64,000 bases of DNA from Tribonema minus (lineage: Eukaryota > Sar > Xanthophyceae > Tribonematales > Tribonemataceae), in the NCBI GenBank assembly GCA_017506865.1, contig JAFCMP010000144.1:106484-170483 (forward strand), in the 5' to 3' direction. Below, piece by piece: positions 28,904 to 38,058 of this stretch (positions are counted from its first letter, which is position 1; each line of letters begins with the position of its first letter). Under the pieces are notes generated by a model that made no database searches, was not told the origin of the DNA, and worked only from the letters and a program-made list of their open reading frames with translations. A program made the position numbers and the translations under genes.

Positions 28904-29548
28904 TTAGTCCGCCAGCGGCCTTGCATAATGTATCATGAGCGGTTTGCGTATCTGACGAAGCTCGCTCGCAATTGCGTGGCGCTCCGGTGGGCTCTTGTCT
29001 GAGTCGCACCATCGGCGATGCAGCCGACGGATTGTCTGCTCGAGCGCCTGGAGGTTAGTTGGCACTGGCAGCGCCTTTGATGGATCGTCCGTCACCAGCG
29101 AGTGTGCCTCCTCAAGCAGTGCTTGTATTGTAAGGAAGTGCTGCATGGAAAGAGGACAGATCAGAAACTATGCCATCGTCAACAGGCGTGGCGTTACACA
29201 TGTGCAAGCTCAGCCTTCACTTACCTTCCGCTCGCAGTCCCTGCAGTCACGTTCAGGATTGAACATGTGTGCCTCCAAGAGGATCAGCTGTTTTACCACT
29301 GGTGGCACGTCATGTAAGTTCTGTGCGGGGCGCATCACCGGCAAGAGCGCAATGTGTTTGTTCTCGACGACGTTGCCGCCGACGGCGACCACATCACTCA
29401 GCAGCGTGTCGTCACGTTGCGCGCCGCCATCACACGCGTTGCAACCCCCATTGCGGGGCATCTCTTCTTCGCTCAATGACATTCGCAAACTCATGACAAT
29501 GACAAAAGTCGCCACCGCAGTCCAAAGCAAGACCCTTTCTTGCTCCAT
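28904..29548 (-). CDS. CxxC membrane protein, two exons
   Basis: Exon 1 is 29225-29548 and exon 2 is 28904-29140, separated by an 84-base GT-AG intron (29141-29224; donor AAG|GTAAGTG, acceptor TTTCCATGCAG). Without splicing exon 1 stops four codons into the intron. Spliced, the protein has 186 residues: an N-terminal membrane segment (VLLWTAVATFVIVMSL), CNAC, then CRDCERK joined to HFLTIQALLEEA, and a helical C-terminus. The joined signature (C..C..KHFL.IEALLEEA) recalls a small conserved protein family of large DNA viruses. Both exons keep phase 0. Confidence 0.75.
29141..29224 (-). other. Spliceosomal intron (GT-AG, 84 bases)
   Basis: The donor is GTAAGTG and the acceptor is preceded by a pyrimidine-rich CTCTTTCC tract. 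It interrupts the CxxC membrane protein gene in phase 0. Confidence 0.75.
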
Positions 29549-29609
29549 GATTTATTGTAGTGCTAGAAAACAATCGGCATCCACGCACAAAATGTAATGT
29601 CTCGAGCAA

Positions 29610-30137
29610 ATGAGGTTTGTGACGCTGTCGCTGCTCGTCAAGCTCTCAGAGGCTCTCATCGGCTTTCGCGCTGCGACGGCAGCTTTTGAGCGGGTGTGTC
29701 TGTACACTGGGCAGGACATCACTCGAACGTTCTCCCGTGAACACGTCGTCCCGGTGTCACATGCAAAGCAAGCATCGCGCGACTTGCACAACGTGTTCCC
29801 CGCGGATCGCAACCTCAACTGTGCGAGAAGCAATTACTGTTTTGTGGATATGGACGGCGTGGACCCCGATGACTGGCTGGTGGACGAGCGCAGCGGTGTC
29901 TTCTGTCCCCCCCTGAGAAGTCGCGGGGCCATCGCGCGCGCCTGCCTGCATGTGCGCGACGTCCACGGTGTCGACCTGCGCGACACCATCGACGACACGG
30001 CTTTGCGCCGCTGGATGCACTTGCCGATCACAGCTTACGAGCTGCGCCACCACGCCTTTGCAGCCTTCGCGCAACGAGACCAAAATGATTATGTCGTGTC
30101 GGCGGTGCGACGTGGTCAGTCCGTCCTCGCCAGGTAG
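29610..30137 (+). CDS. Endonuclease I-like nuclease
   Basis: The product has 175 residues. FSREHVVPVS near residues 42-51, then DLHNVFPADRNLNCARSN near 58-75, give the EndA/endonuclease I (His-Me finger) pattern: catalytic His in EHV-P, and D-H-N...R...N. The protein begins with a moderately hydrophobic helix but has no clear cleavage site. It probably degrades DNA non-specifically, perhaps host DNA or competing genomes. The 3' end overlaps the next gene by 22 bases, tail to tail. Confidence 0.7.
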   Translation: MRFVTLSLLVKLSEALIGFRAATAAFERVCLYTGQDITRTFSREHVVPVSHAKQASRDLHNVFPADRNLNCARSNYCFVDMDGVDPDDWLVDERSGVFCPPLRSRGAIARACLHVRDVHGVDLRDTIDDTALRRWMHLPITAYELRHHAFAAFAQRDQNDYVVSAVRRGQSVLAR

Positions 30138-30370
30138 ACGTGCGCTGTCACCCATTCCGCGGTGGTGTCGTCAACGTACTGCACCAGGAGCGCGTTGGTT
30201 TCTGCCTCCTGGGGTGACACGAGCATGCGCCACTTTCTCTCCCCGCCGAGCTTGCTCTCACCCGTCACTGCGACGCTCTCCTTGAAGGCCGCAGACCCGT
30301 CCGACGCCACGATGCCGCTCGCCCCCGCGCCTGTAGCACTCTTGCCCGTCGTCAACAGGACTCCGCTCAT
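30116..30370 (-). CDS. Short fibre-like protein
   Basis: The product has 84 residues, Gly, Ser and Ala rich at the start (MSGVLLTTGKSATGAGASG), then KLGGERKWRMLVSPQ and an alternating beta-like end. This style resembles the tip segments of trimeric fibre proteins and of the fibre-like genes at 44779 and 49420. Role inferred from composition only. Confidence 0.5.
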   Translation of the reverse strand: MSGVLLTTGKSATGAGASGIVASDGSAAFKESVAVTGESKLGGERKWRMLVSPQEAETNALLVQYVDDTTAEWVTAHVYLARTD

Positions 30371-30416
30371 ACTGTGATAACACGTACAGACATTTTGTGC
30401 GCGACTTCAATGCCAT

Positions 30417-31358
30417 TTACGACATGAGCTGACTCATGAGTTCGGTGACCTCGTCTGTCATGCCAGCGTCACTGATCGTCTCGAGTATGGACAACGGGTT
30501 TGCCGTGAGAGCTTCAATGTCAATGTCACCGTCTTGCGCTTTCTGCATGAGTGTGGCTGCGATCTTCTCAATGGAGCCGAGAGTGCTCGCAGGGATGGCA
30601 GTGAGGGCAATGGTCACTGTTGCCAGGTGCACACAAGCGGCCGTGATCGCCTCCGCGTCCTCACACTCGCTCAAGATCTCGCTCGCTGCCTCTGCCCCTC
30701 CTGCGACGAAGGGGATACCGCTCTCCTCCATGTATACATCCGGCGACATGAGCAGTGTTCTTATGCCTTCCTCGCCACACTCTTGCTCCATCGCTCGCCT
30801 CAGCTCGTTGGCGTCACTGCATAAGTGTCTGAGAGTCACGGCTGCACTCTCTCGCTCCTCCGCCCTGCCCCCACGCCATCCTGACAATGCGTCGGCCAGA
30901 CGAGCTGCGGAGGCGACCAGTGCGCTTCCCATCACATCACTCTTCTGCACCAATGGTACGACGGCGGCGGCGAGTGATGCTTCCTTCTCCGCCAGGTCTG
31001 GCACTGCTCGCTTGGCACTGGCAATCAATTTAGTGATGTACTTCCAGCATGCGCTCTTGTCATCAGGGGTGAGGCAGTTGTAAACTCGCAAGGCGTCCTC
31101 CCTGCTGAGAATGCCAGCGTCTGAGACGAGGTCAGTTAGTCCCTCGAGTTTTCCCGTGCTCAGCGCCTCGGTAGCGCTACACGCCAAAGCAGCAAAGTTG
31201 TCCAGCACATCGGTGGATGCCGGATCCAATGCTATCAGGGCGCTGACGCAGTCTCTGGCGGTGGCCACGACGGTGACCAGAGGCACGGCAGCTGCCAGGT
31301 CGCTGAGGAACATCAGCAGGAGCTTGTTGAACTTGACAACATGTTGCTGGTTCATCAT
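30417..31358 (-). CDS. Conserved helical protein, possible giant-virus family
   Basis: The start is set at MMNQQHVVKFNKLLLMFLSDL (31358), because upstream in-frame sequence looks non-coding. The protein has 313 residues and is almost entirely alpha-helical and Ala-rich. The opening H...FNKLL..FL.DL resembles a recurring N-terminal pattern of small helical proteins in large DNA viruses. No catalytic motif is seen. Confidence 0.6.
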   Translation of the reverse strand: MMNQQHVVKFNKLLLMFLSDLAAAVPLVTVVATARDCVSALIALDPASTDVLDNFAALACSATEALSTGKLEGLTDLVSDAGILSREDALRVYNCLTPDDKSACWKYITKLIASAKRAVPDLAEKEASLAAAVVPLVQKSDVMGSALVASAARLADALSGWRGGRAEERESAAVTLRHLCSDANELRRAMEQECGEEGIRTLLMSPDVYMEESGIPFVAGGAEAASEILSECEDAEAITAACVHLATVTIALTAIPASTLGSIEKIAATLMQKAQDGDIDIEALTANPLSILETISDAGMTDEVTELMSQLMS

Positions 31359-31553
31359 TGCCTTTGTGATGCACAAACAAAATAAACAAGTCATTGTGGG
31401 CGCATGCTCAAGGTCTTGGCGCAGCACGGCCGTTTGCAACCCGAGGTGGTGCACTGCAAGGTGTATAGTGCCACATAACGCTGAACAATGTTCACTGCAA
31501 TCAGACGATGAGACACTTGTGTGATATTTTATGTTGGTGTTTACATAGCGACA

Positions 31554-32000
31554 ATGCCGCCTTCCCGTGCTGCCGCATCTCGCCGTGTCAGCCTCCCACC
31601 GCGCGCCCCACAAGCCATCGAGCCATGTGTGGTAGATAGGTTGACGGAGACTCTGACTAGCCCCGAGGGCCCAGTTGTCGCCGCAGCCATGGACGTAGTG
31701 AAGGTGCATGCTCGCGCTGCCGTCAACGATGTCATCACAGACGAAATCACAAAGTGCATCGGAGGTGTCGAGGCATCAATGCTGTTGGAGGCGAAGAGCG
31801 CTGCGGTGTCTGCTGCAGAAGCGGCAGCCTCCAGACAGTGCGAGATGAGACTGTCTGCTTTTGAGGCACAACTGATGGAGCAATGGGAATTGAGAATTTC
31901 CGCGCTAGAAGGACAGGTGAAGGAGGCGCCCAGGGGTCGCGGCAAAAGGGTGAAGGCTACTGTCATCGTAAAGTCCGATGCTAAGTCTGAGGAGGAGTAG
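31554..32000 (+). CDS. Coiled-coil protein
   Basis: The product has 148 residues. It has a basic, Pro-rich N-terminus (MPPSRAAASRRVSLPPR), a central helical region (AAMDVVKVHARAAVNDV) and a coiled-coil segment (AAEAAASRQCEMRLSAFEAQLMEQWELRISALEGQV). The end is lysine- then glutamate-rich. It overlaps the 3' end of the minus-strand gene at 31981 by about 20 bases. Confidence 0.55.
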   Translation: MPPSRAAASRRVSLPPRAPQAIEPCVVDRLTETLTSPEGPVVAAAMDVVKVHARAAVNDVITDEITKCIGGVEASMLLEAKSAAVSAAEAAASRQCEMRLSAFEAQLMEQWELRISALEGQVKEAPRGRGKRVKATVIVKSDAKSEEE

Positions 32001-32220
32001 GGGCGTCGTCGTCATCCCACTCGGATTGCTGCGAAGCTGGCGCCTCAGAGTCTGTGGCGTCCAGCAGGGTCAGAACCCATGGGTCCTCATGGGTCTCTGC
32101 CGCCTCTGCAGGCTCATAGCTGGGGCGCCACTTCGGGTCCAGCGGTGACGGGCACGGCGAGTTGGCATTTTCAGTGTCATGGAGGAGCAAGGAGAGACGA
32201 GACATGACTTTACACCACAT
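31981..32220 (-). CDS. Small acidic protein
   Basis: The product has 79 residues, rich in Pro, Glu, Asp and Trp (DPKWRPSYEPAEAAETHEDPWV), and probably disordered. An internal ATG at 32205 gives a slightly shorter form. Marginal but compatible with the tight gene packing. Confidence 0.4.
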   Translation of the reverse strand: MWCKVMSRLSLLLHDTENANSPCPSPLDPKWRPSYEPAEAAETHEDPWVLTLLDATDSEAPASQQSEWDDDDAPTPPQT

Positions 32221-32244
32221 GGAAGAGAAAAAAGAGTATCGTAT

Positions 32245-32535
32245 TTACACGTGATGCTTCGCTTTCTTCTTCACCTGCCGCATCTTGGCGTTGAAGTCCA
32301 TGCGCTCTTTTCTCAATCCGGGATTGTTCAAGTCTCCCTTTGTTGCAGTCGCAATGTCTGAACGCTTCTGGTCTCTTCGATTGATTCTCAGGATGACCTG
32401 GATGTCTCTCGCCAACTTCGCAGTGACCCGCTTCTTGACATGGCGCTCCGGGGAGGCGCGGTGGTCAAGAGGGTGATCTTTGAACTTGAGCATGATGGTT
32501 TCGTCACGGAGAGGCTCGTTAGTGAGAGGCAACAT
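32245..32535 (-). CDS. Small basic protein
   Basis: The product has 96 residues with a net positive charge throughout and a lysine-rich end (MRQVKKKAKHHV). The middle is helical (AKLARDIQVILRINRRDQKR). It sits immediately after the RING-ankyrin gene in the same direction, almost touching its stop codon, so the two may share a transcript. A nucleic-acid-binding role is possible. Confidence 0.5.
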   Translation of the reverse strand: MLPLTNEPLRDETIMLKFKDHPLDHRASPERHVKKRVTAKLARDIQVILRINRRDQKRSDIATATKGDLNNPGLRKERMDFNAKMRQVKKKAKHHV

Positions 32536-33555
32536 TTAAAGGGGGGCGTGTGAGCCGTGCATTCCGCGGTGCCGGTCCTCCCATTCTTGGGAGGCGTTGC
32601 GCATCAGGTCGCAGCTCCCCCTCTCAATGATGTCTTGTGGGGTCAAGCCCATGATGTTCTTCTGCTCACGCTGCTCAAAAGCGATCCTGTGCGTGCACTC
32701 GGTTATGAAGGGGAGGTTGGCAGATGCAGCAGCGATGTGCAGGGCCGTGTTGCCTGCAGAGTCGACCGTTCTCATGTCGGGTGATCTTGAAATGAGTGCG
32801 GAGAGGAGCAGTGCGCAGTGGTGGTGCGCTGCGAGATGCATAATGCTGCTTCCTGCTGCGTTTCTGGCGTCAACATCCGCTCCATTGTCGAGAAGCAGAG
32901 ACATCATGGAGCGATCCCCGTTTTTCACGGCATTGAAGAGAGGCGTCTCGCCTGCAGCGTCTGTGTCGTCCACGGACGCACCAACGGCAAGCAATAGCGT
33001 TGCGCAGGGCACCGACCGAGACCGCGCCGCAATGTGTAGCGCGGTAAGGCCTTCTCTCGACCTCGCTCTGCAGCGCCCCCTCTTTGCCGCCAGGAAAGCG
33101 AGGACATCATCCCTGCCCGCAGCAGCAGCATAGTGCATGAGGCCTAGCCCGTTGGGACCGCTGATGCAGGAGATGAGATGCGGTGCGACGCGCAGAATCC
33201 TTTCGATCCCGGGCACGTTGCCAGCCCTCACACGTTGCACGAGCAGGTCAACATCGTCAAGCCTCTCCGGCTGCATGGCCTCCATGACCACATTCACCGC
33301 ATTCATCGCTCTGTTGATCTCGTCGTCCAGGTCACTATCTACCTCAACTTGTGCCATGACGCGGTGGAATCGCGGGCCCGGTGGCGGATCCACCAGCCCC
33401 GTCCGGCACAGAGGGCAGAAGATGCCCGCACCACTGCGGGCGACATTCAACATGCAGTGCAAGTGAAATGTGTGGCCGCATGCGGTTGTGCACGAGTCCA
33501 CCGCCTCGGCTATGTCTTCGCGACACACTGGACACATGCTGTCATCATCCTCCAT
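32536..33555 (-). CDS. RING-finger ankyrin protein (probable E3 ubiquitin ligase)
   Basis: The protein has 339 residues. Residues 8-50 form a RING-H2 domain: CPVC, then C, GHTFHLHC and FCPLC. About residues 105-320 hold five or six ankyrin repeats (GLGLMHYAAAAGRDDV, GLTALHIAARSRS, GETPLFNAVKNGD, AGNTALHIAAAS). The RING domain would bind an E2 enzyme and the ankyrins the substrate, so the virus may redirect host ubiquitination. All metal-ligand positions of the RING appear present. Confidence 0.85.
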   Translation of the reverse strand: MEDDDSMCPVCREDIAEAVDSCTTACGHTFHLHCMLNVARSGAGIFCPLCRTGLVDPPPGPRFHRVMAQVEVDSDLDDEINRAMNAVNVVMEAMQPERLDDVDLLVQRVRAGNVPGIERILRVAPHLISCISGPNGLGLMHYAAAAGRDDVLAFLAAKRGRCRARSREGLTALHIAARSRSVPCATLLLAVGASVDDTDAAGETPLFNAVKNGDRSMMSLLLDNGADVDARNAAGSSIMHLAAHHHCALLLSALISRSPDMRTVDSAGNTALHIAAASANLPFITECTHRIAFEQREQKNIMGLTPQDIIERGSCDLMRNASQEWEDRHRGMHGSHAPL

Positions 33556-33593
33556 GCTCTCCGCTCCCGGAACATCAATATTAAATCAACTCA

Positions 33594-33899
33594 TCAGCGC
33601 TCTATCGCAGCAGCATCATTCCTCGAGATGAAGGCGGTAACGGCATTTAGCGCATGTGAACCGGCAGCGTGTGCCGCTGTTGCCCATGCTGCATACCGCA
33701 CTGCCTCTTTTGCATCGTGGGCTGTCTCCGCTCCTACATCCGCAGCCATTCTTACCGTTCGCAGAATATCTCGCATGGTGTCGGATACCGCTTTCATAGT
33801 CTCATAAGTCAACACGAGCTTGGCCATAGCGAGTGCCCTGTCCGTGACCTGCAAAGGATACTGGAACACAGCGCCCGCGGCCCGCATGACACCACTCAT
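33594..33899 (-). CDS. Helical protein of unknown function, start uncertain
   Basis: The first in-frame ATG gives 101 residues (MSGVMRAAGAVFQYPLQVTD), but the frame stays open and coding-like for 31 more codons upstream (VGERTGRAVRK) without an ATG. A class A A-tract at 34034-34050 points toward this gene, so the true 5' end may lie further upstream, perhaps in another exon. The protein is Ala-rich and helical. Confidence 0.5.
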   Translation of the reverse strand: MSGVMRAAGAVFQYPLQVTDRALAMAKLVLTYETMKAVSDTMRDILRTVRMAADVGAETAHDAKEAVRYAAWATAAHAAGSHALNAVTAFISRNDAAAIER

Positions 33900-34076
33900 C
33901 TTTCGGACAGCGCGTCCAGTTCGCTCTCCCACAGACGCCGTGCTAAATGTGCGGCGCACTAACTCTCTCCCGGCGTATGCGTGTGAAACCAATGACGTGT
34001 TTGTTCAACCGAAACGTCGGCGCTTAATACTTGCAAAACATTTTTTTTTCCGAGGCTCGGGGTGCGTTCCGCGCCG

Positions 34077-34105
34077 TTCCCAATTTAAATGTTTCCCATT
34101 TCAAA
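34077..34105 (+). promoter_or_regulatory. Class B promoter candidate of PCNA
   Basis: TTCCCAATTTAAATG followed by TTTCCCATTTCAAA lies immediately before the PCNA ATG at 34109: two TTCCCA half sites around an AT-rich core. Confidence 0.4.
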
Positions 34106-34108
34106 ACC

Positions 34109-35122
34109 ATGCATTCCGACGGTGCTGCATCACATTCACTTCCATCACAACCTCCCTCACAGCCTCACGAGATGGACGACAACGACGCTATGCAGAAGAA
34201 GAAATCGAAGCGCCCCACCAAGCGCAAGCGGTCTGCTAAGGGTGCGCAGTCGCCACCTCCTGTAGCCGCTGCTGAGGAACCGAACGCCGATGCTCTCGCT
34301 CTCCCTTCTGAACCCGAGGTCCCGGAGGGCACCGTTGTCTGCATGAGAACGCACCACACGCAGCAATGGCGGACTCTGATTGACGCGCTGAAGGACCTCA
34401 TTCCTGAGAGCCCCGTCACCTTCGGCGCTTCGGGCATGAAGCTCATCTCAATGGACCCTGCTCACGTCGCGCTCATCAACCTTCAGGTGTGTAGTGAGTT
34501 CTACTACTGCAAACGCGAGACAACTGTGGGATTGAACGTGGCTGCGCTGTACAGAATGCTCCGGAACTTGACGACGGGCGGCTATCTGCTGGAAATCAAC
34601 CTCCTTGAGAGTGATCCCGACCACCTCAGCATACTCGTGAACAATGAGGAGAAGCGCACCCGCACCAGCAACCGCCTCAAGCTTCTGCGGTTGCCCGAGG
34701 AGATCATCACCATCCCTCCCACAGTGTTCCAGCGCGTCCTCTCAATTCCCTCTGCGGACTTCCAGCGGTACATCAGGGAGCTGAGCGGGGTCAGCAACAA
34801 GATATCGATTCGCTCGACGAAGGACATGCTACTCCTCAGCGCCTCGGGCACGATGGGGACGACAGAGATTGAGGTGCGCCCTACAGCGAGCGGAATGCAC
34901 TGGCAGCACATTGAGTCGGCGGCGTCAGACGAGGAGGAGGAGGCAGTGGAGGGGGTCTATCTTGCCAAGTACCTGGAGAGGTTCTCACGCCCTCTTGACC
35001 CTGTTGTGGAGATCTTCATGCGCCCCGCATACCCTCTCGTCCTCAGATACAGCATGAGCACCGCAGTGGTGCGGCTCGTCATAGCGCAGTGCGCACGGGA
35101 AGAGGGCGGCGGCGATGAATGA
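34109..35122 (+). CDS. PCNA sliding clamp
   Basis: From the ATG at 34109 the protein has 337 residues. The first 75 form a basic/acidic disordered extension (KKKSKRPTKRKRSAKG) not usual in PCNA, which might serve for nuclear entry. The remainder follows the PCNA fold: WRTLIDALKDLIPE, then GMKLISMDPAHVALINLQV, and RLKLLRLPEEIITIPPTVFQRVL entering the second domain, ending in YPLVLRYSMSTAVVRLVIA. It is expected to ring DNA as a processivity factor for the viral polymerase and nucleases. It precedes the histone doublet in the same direction. Confidence 0.88.
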   Translation: MHSDGAASHSLPSQPPSQPHEMDDNDAMQKKKSKRPTKRKRSAKGAQSPPPVAAAEEPNADALALPSEPEVPEGTVVCMRTHHTQQWRTLIDALKDLIPESPVTFGASGMKLISMDPAHVALINLQVCSEFYYCKRETTVGLNVAALYRMLRNLTTGGYLLEINLLESDPDHLSILVNNEEKRTRTSNRLKLLRLPEEIITIPPTVFQRVLSIPSADFQRYIRELSGVSNKISIRSTKDMLLLSASGTMGTTEIEVRPTASGMHWQHIESAASDEEEEAVEGVYLAKYLERFSRPLDPVVEIFMRPAYPLVLRYSMSTAVVRLVIAQCAREEGGGDE

Positions 35123-35212
35123 ATCCACTGGTCATCACCTCTCATGACAGCTGTTCAAGTGCTCGTTTGTGAAATGCCTAATTTCGGACAAACCATTGTG
35201 CACGTGGGGGGC

Positions 35213-35227
35213 GAAAAAATGTGTTGC
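35213..35227 (+). promoter_or_regulatory. A-tract promoter candidate (class A) of the histone doublet
   Basis: GAAAAAATGTGTTGC ends one base before the histone-doublet ATG at 35229. Confidence 0.4.
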
Positions 35228-35228
35228 A

Positions 35229-36068
35229 ATGAGTACATATCGATATCAAAGCATGTCCGACTCTGACCTTGGGCTGCACTCGCACAAGCGCGCGCTGTCC
35301 GACTCCGAAGGGGAGGACGCCGACCACGCAAAGGCAACTACGAAGCCCAAGTCTAAGAAGCCCAAGGTGAAGAGTGCCAAGGGCGAAAAGAAGAAGAAGG
35401 CAGGGCCTCGCACCTTCATCACCAACATCTCTGCCCTCTGCAAGAGTGTGCACGGCACAAAGCTCAGCCTCAGCTTGAAGTCAAAGCAGACACTCGACAG
35501 CATGGCGATACAGGTCATCCACGAAGTCTGCAGGGCCGCAGAGAGTGCTCGCAAGGTGAGCAAGAGGCAGACAGTCACTGAGAGGGAGGTCAAGGCCGGG
35601 TTGAGCATCTACATCGATAAGGGGGGGCTCCTAACTGAGGTCAAGTCAGAGGTGGAAAAGGCACTGACCAGGTACAGCCACAAGGATCATCAGGAAGGGC
35701 CACGCTCCAAGCGCGCCGGGCTCGAACTCTCCGTCTCACACACTGAGAACCTCATGCGCAAGGTGGTTGCTTCAAAGGTCAGGGTCGGGGACAAAGCAGC
35801 TGTGGCTTTGGCAGCCATCACCGAGTGTGTGCTCACGAGCGTCATCCAGGAGGCGGGCGCCGTCGTCCTGCACAAGGCTGCTGGGAGCAAGAGCAAAAAC
35901 AAGAGCAAGAAGCCGCGCATCAAGGTAGCCCACATCAGCGTTAGCATCGCCGGCAGCAAGGTGACTCCCAGTGAGCTCACTGGCAAGGACAAACGCAAGG
36001 CGGAAGTCTCCGGCAACGGGGACTTGCAGAAGTTGTTTGGCCAGTCTGTGTACCTGCAGTCGATGTGA
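35229..36068 (+). CDS. H2B-H2A histone doublet
   Basis: The ATG at 35229 gives 279 residues: a lysine-rich tail (about 1-55), an H2B histone fold (about 60-140; SKQTLDSMAIQVIHEV, RQTVTEREVKAGLSIYI, VEKALTRYS) and an H2A fold (about 155-275; RAGLELSVSHTENLMRKV, GDKAAVALAAITECVL, GDLQKLF). The H2B-then-H2A order is that of the fused histones of marseilleviruses. A lysine-rich insert lies between the H2A helices. The fusion should supply the H2A-H2B dimer of a nucleosome-like particle; H4 and H3 are also in this window. The DLQKLF segment matches the H2A docking region. Confidence 0.85.
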   Translation: MSTYRYQSMSDSDLGLHSHKRALSDSEGEDADHAKATTKPKSKKPKVKSAKGEKKKKAGPRTFITNISALCKSVHGTKLSLSLKSKQTLDSMAIQVIHEVCRAAESARKVSKRQTVTEREVKAGLSIYIDKGGLLTEVKSEVEKALTRYSHKDHQEGPRSKRAGLELSVSHTENLMRKVVASKVRVGDKAAVALAAITECVLTSVIQEAGAVVLHKAAGSKSKNKSKKPRIKVAHISVSIAGSKVTPSELTGKDKRKAEVSGNGDLQKLFGQSVYLQSM

Positions 36069-36148
36069 ATGCATTCAACCTACCCTTGCCAGTGTGGCCG
36101 CTCGTACTTGCACATTCGCTGTTTTTTTGATGTAGTGTATTGTAAGTG

Positions 36149-36520
36149 ATGAATGCTGCACGCGCAACGTGCAGTGGTGGGACACTCGCTCGCTGCGAAT
36201 GGCTTCCATCGCCTGATGTCATCAAGTATGAGGTGCGCCCAGGGCCCAATGGATCTCTGAAGGTGTATGCTGACAGAGCCGATGGCTCCAGGGATTCCGT
36301 TACCTTCACAGTGCCGGAAAGCAGGCGCGTCGTGGACATTCCTGATGATGTAGGGATCATGGAGTTCAGAGGCAAGGGAGCAATCATGGCAGGAGGGCAT
36401 ATGATGGCGGCAACAAGCACCTCTCTGTGCGTTGACGGCATCAACTATGTCGAAGGGCAACAGATCAGCATTGGTGGCAGAGTGGCAAGAGTCATGATCA
36501 TTGACGACGTCAAAGAATGA
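36149..36520 (+). CDS. Small protein of unknown function
   Basis: The product has 123 residues from the ATG directly after a GTG. It is mostly beta-like, with KYEVRPGPNGSLKVYADRAD, then a Gly- and Met-rich middle, and ends GRVARVMIIDDVKE. No motif is recognised. It follows the histone doublet on the same strand. Confidence 0.5.
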   Translation: MNAARATCSGGTLARCEWLPSPDVIKYEVRPGPNGSLKVYADRADGSRDSVTFTVPESRRVVDIPDDVGIMEFRGKGAIMAGGHMMAATSTSLCVDGINYVEGQQISIGGRVARVMIIDDVKE

Positions 36521-36523
36521 TAT

Positions 36524-37321
36524 TCATAAATTCCTCATGGTGCCCTTCCCCTCCATGCCTGCATCTTCATCTGTCTCTGAGTCGCATCCGCTGTCGCTAC
36601 TGCTGACCTCATTGTCGTTGAAGGTGACCACTTTTGTATGTATTGCGGCCGCTGTGTCAATCTCATCAAACTCCGCCTCACTGTCTGCTCGGCGACTCGC
36701 TATCTCGCGTGTACGCCTGTGCCTGTGCCTGCTTCGTTCCGACGATGAGCTCGGTGACCGTGCAGTGCTCGCCTCGGGTTTTGAGTTTGAGGCTGAGCCG
36801 ATGCACTGAAGAATCAAAGCCCGAGCAAGCCTGACGCTTGCCCTCTCAAAGCACTTGTCGCCCCTGACAGCAGATACAAATAATGCGAGCTGTCCACCGT
36901 CCGTGATGCTCTGAGCATCCCGAACGAGGGGGGCGCTCGCTTCCGACAAGAGCGCGTGCAGAACCTCAGGGAACGTGGGTGTGGGCATGCCTGGTGTGTC
37001 ACTGCTGGCCCCCGCCATTTCCAGTGTCCTGGCCTTCACTCGAAGTATTGCGGAGACAATGGATACTATCGGCTCGGCGATGTCAACACACATGGCGGAC
37101 ACTGTCTGTATTTGCAAGCTGTTCCAACGAGGTACCTCAATTAGTGTCTGACGAAGTGTGCTTGCTCTGTCCCACTCAGTGTCGAACATATCGCTCACGT
37201 CGCTAGAAATCTTACTAAATATCTGGTGCAAGGCGGGACACGCACTCTGGTACAGCAGTTCTATAAGATCGTCCTGAGCACGAAAGGCGGCGCCTTCCAA
37301 ATCATCTTCCATTATGTGCAT
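36524..37321 (-). CDS. Helical protein with acidic Ser/Arg tail
   Basis: The product has 265 residues, or 262 from the second ATG (MEDDLEGAAFRAQDD). The first 185 residues are helical (LIELLYQSACPALHQIF, EPIVSIVSAILRVKARTLEMA). The remainder is disordered, with SSSSERSRHRHRRTRE followed by an acidic end. A fragment of a related sequence survives next to H4 at 37344-37533. Function unknown. Confidence 0.6.
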   Translation of the reverse strand: MHIMEDDLEGAAFRAQDDLIELLYQSACPALHQIFSKISSDVSDMFDTEWDRASTLRQTLIEVPRWNSLQIQTVSAMCVDIAEPIVSIVSAILRVKARTLEMAGASSDTPGMPTPTFPEVLHALLSEASAPLVRDAQSITDGGQLALFVSAVRGDKCFERASVRLARALILQCIGSASNSKPEASTARSPSSSSERSRHRHRRTREIASRRADSEAEFDEIDTAAAIHTKVVTFNDNEVSSSDSGCDSETDEDAGMEGKGTMRNL

Positions 37322-37343
37322 CTTGCTAGAAGCTGCACATTTT

Positions 37344-37533
37344 TCAGCTCAAAGTCCTCATGCTCAGTTCATCCTCCCCGCTTGCTCCCGCCATCTCCAT
37401 GACTCTGGCCTTTGTTGAAGGAATCGCGCATACGATGGAGACAACGGGCTCGGCTACGTTCATGCAAAGCGCGCACAGTGTCTGTATCTGCATATAGTGT
37501 CGAACATGTCTCTGACCGCGGCTGTCTGCTGCA
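37344..37533 (-). pseudogene. Relic of the 36524-37321 gene
   Basis: The minus strand encodes a fragment with QIQTLCALCMNVAEPVVSI and KARVMEMAGAS, closely matching QIQTVSAMCVDIAEPIVSI and KARTLEMAGAS of the neighbouring gene. The rest is missing. The relic lies immediately downstream of the last H4 exon, so a local duplication ended there. Confidence 0.65.
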
Positions 37534-38045
<512 letters not shown>

Positions 38046-38058
38046 TCAGTGAAGAACT

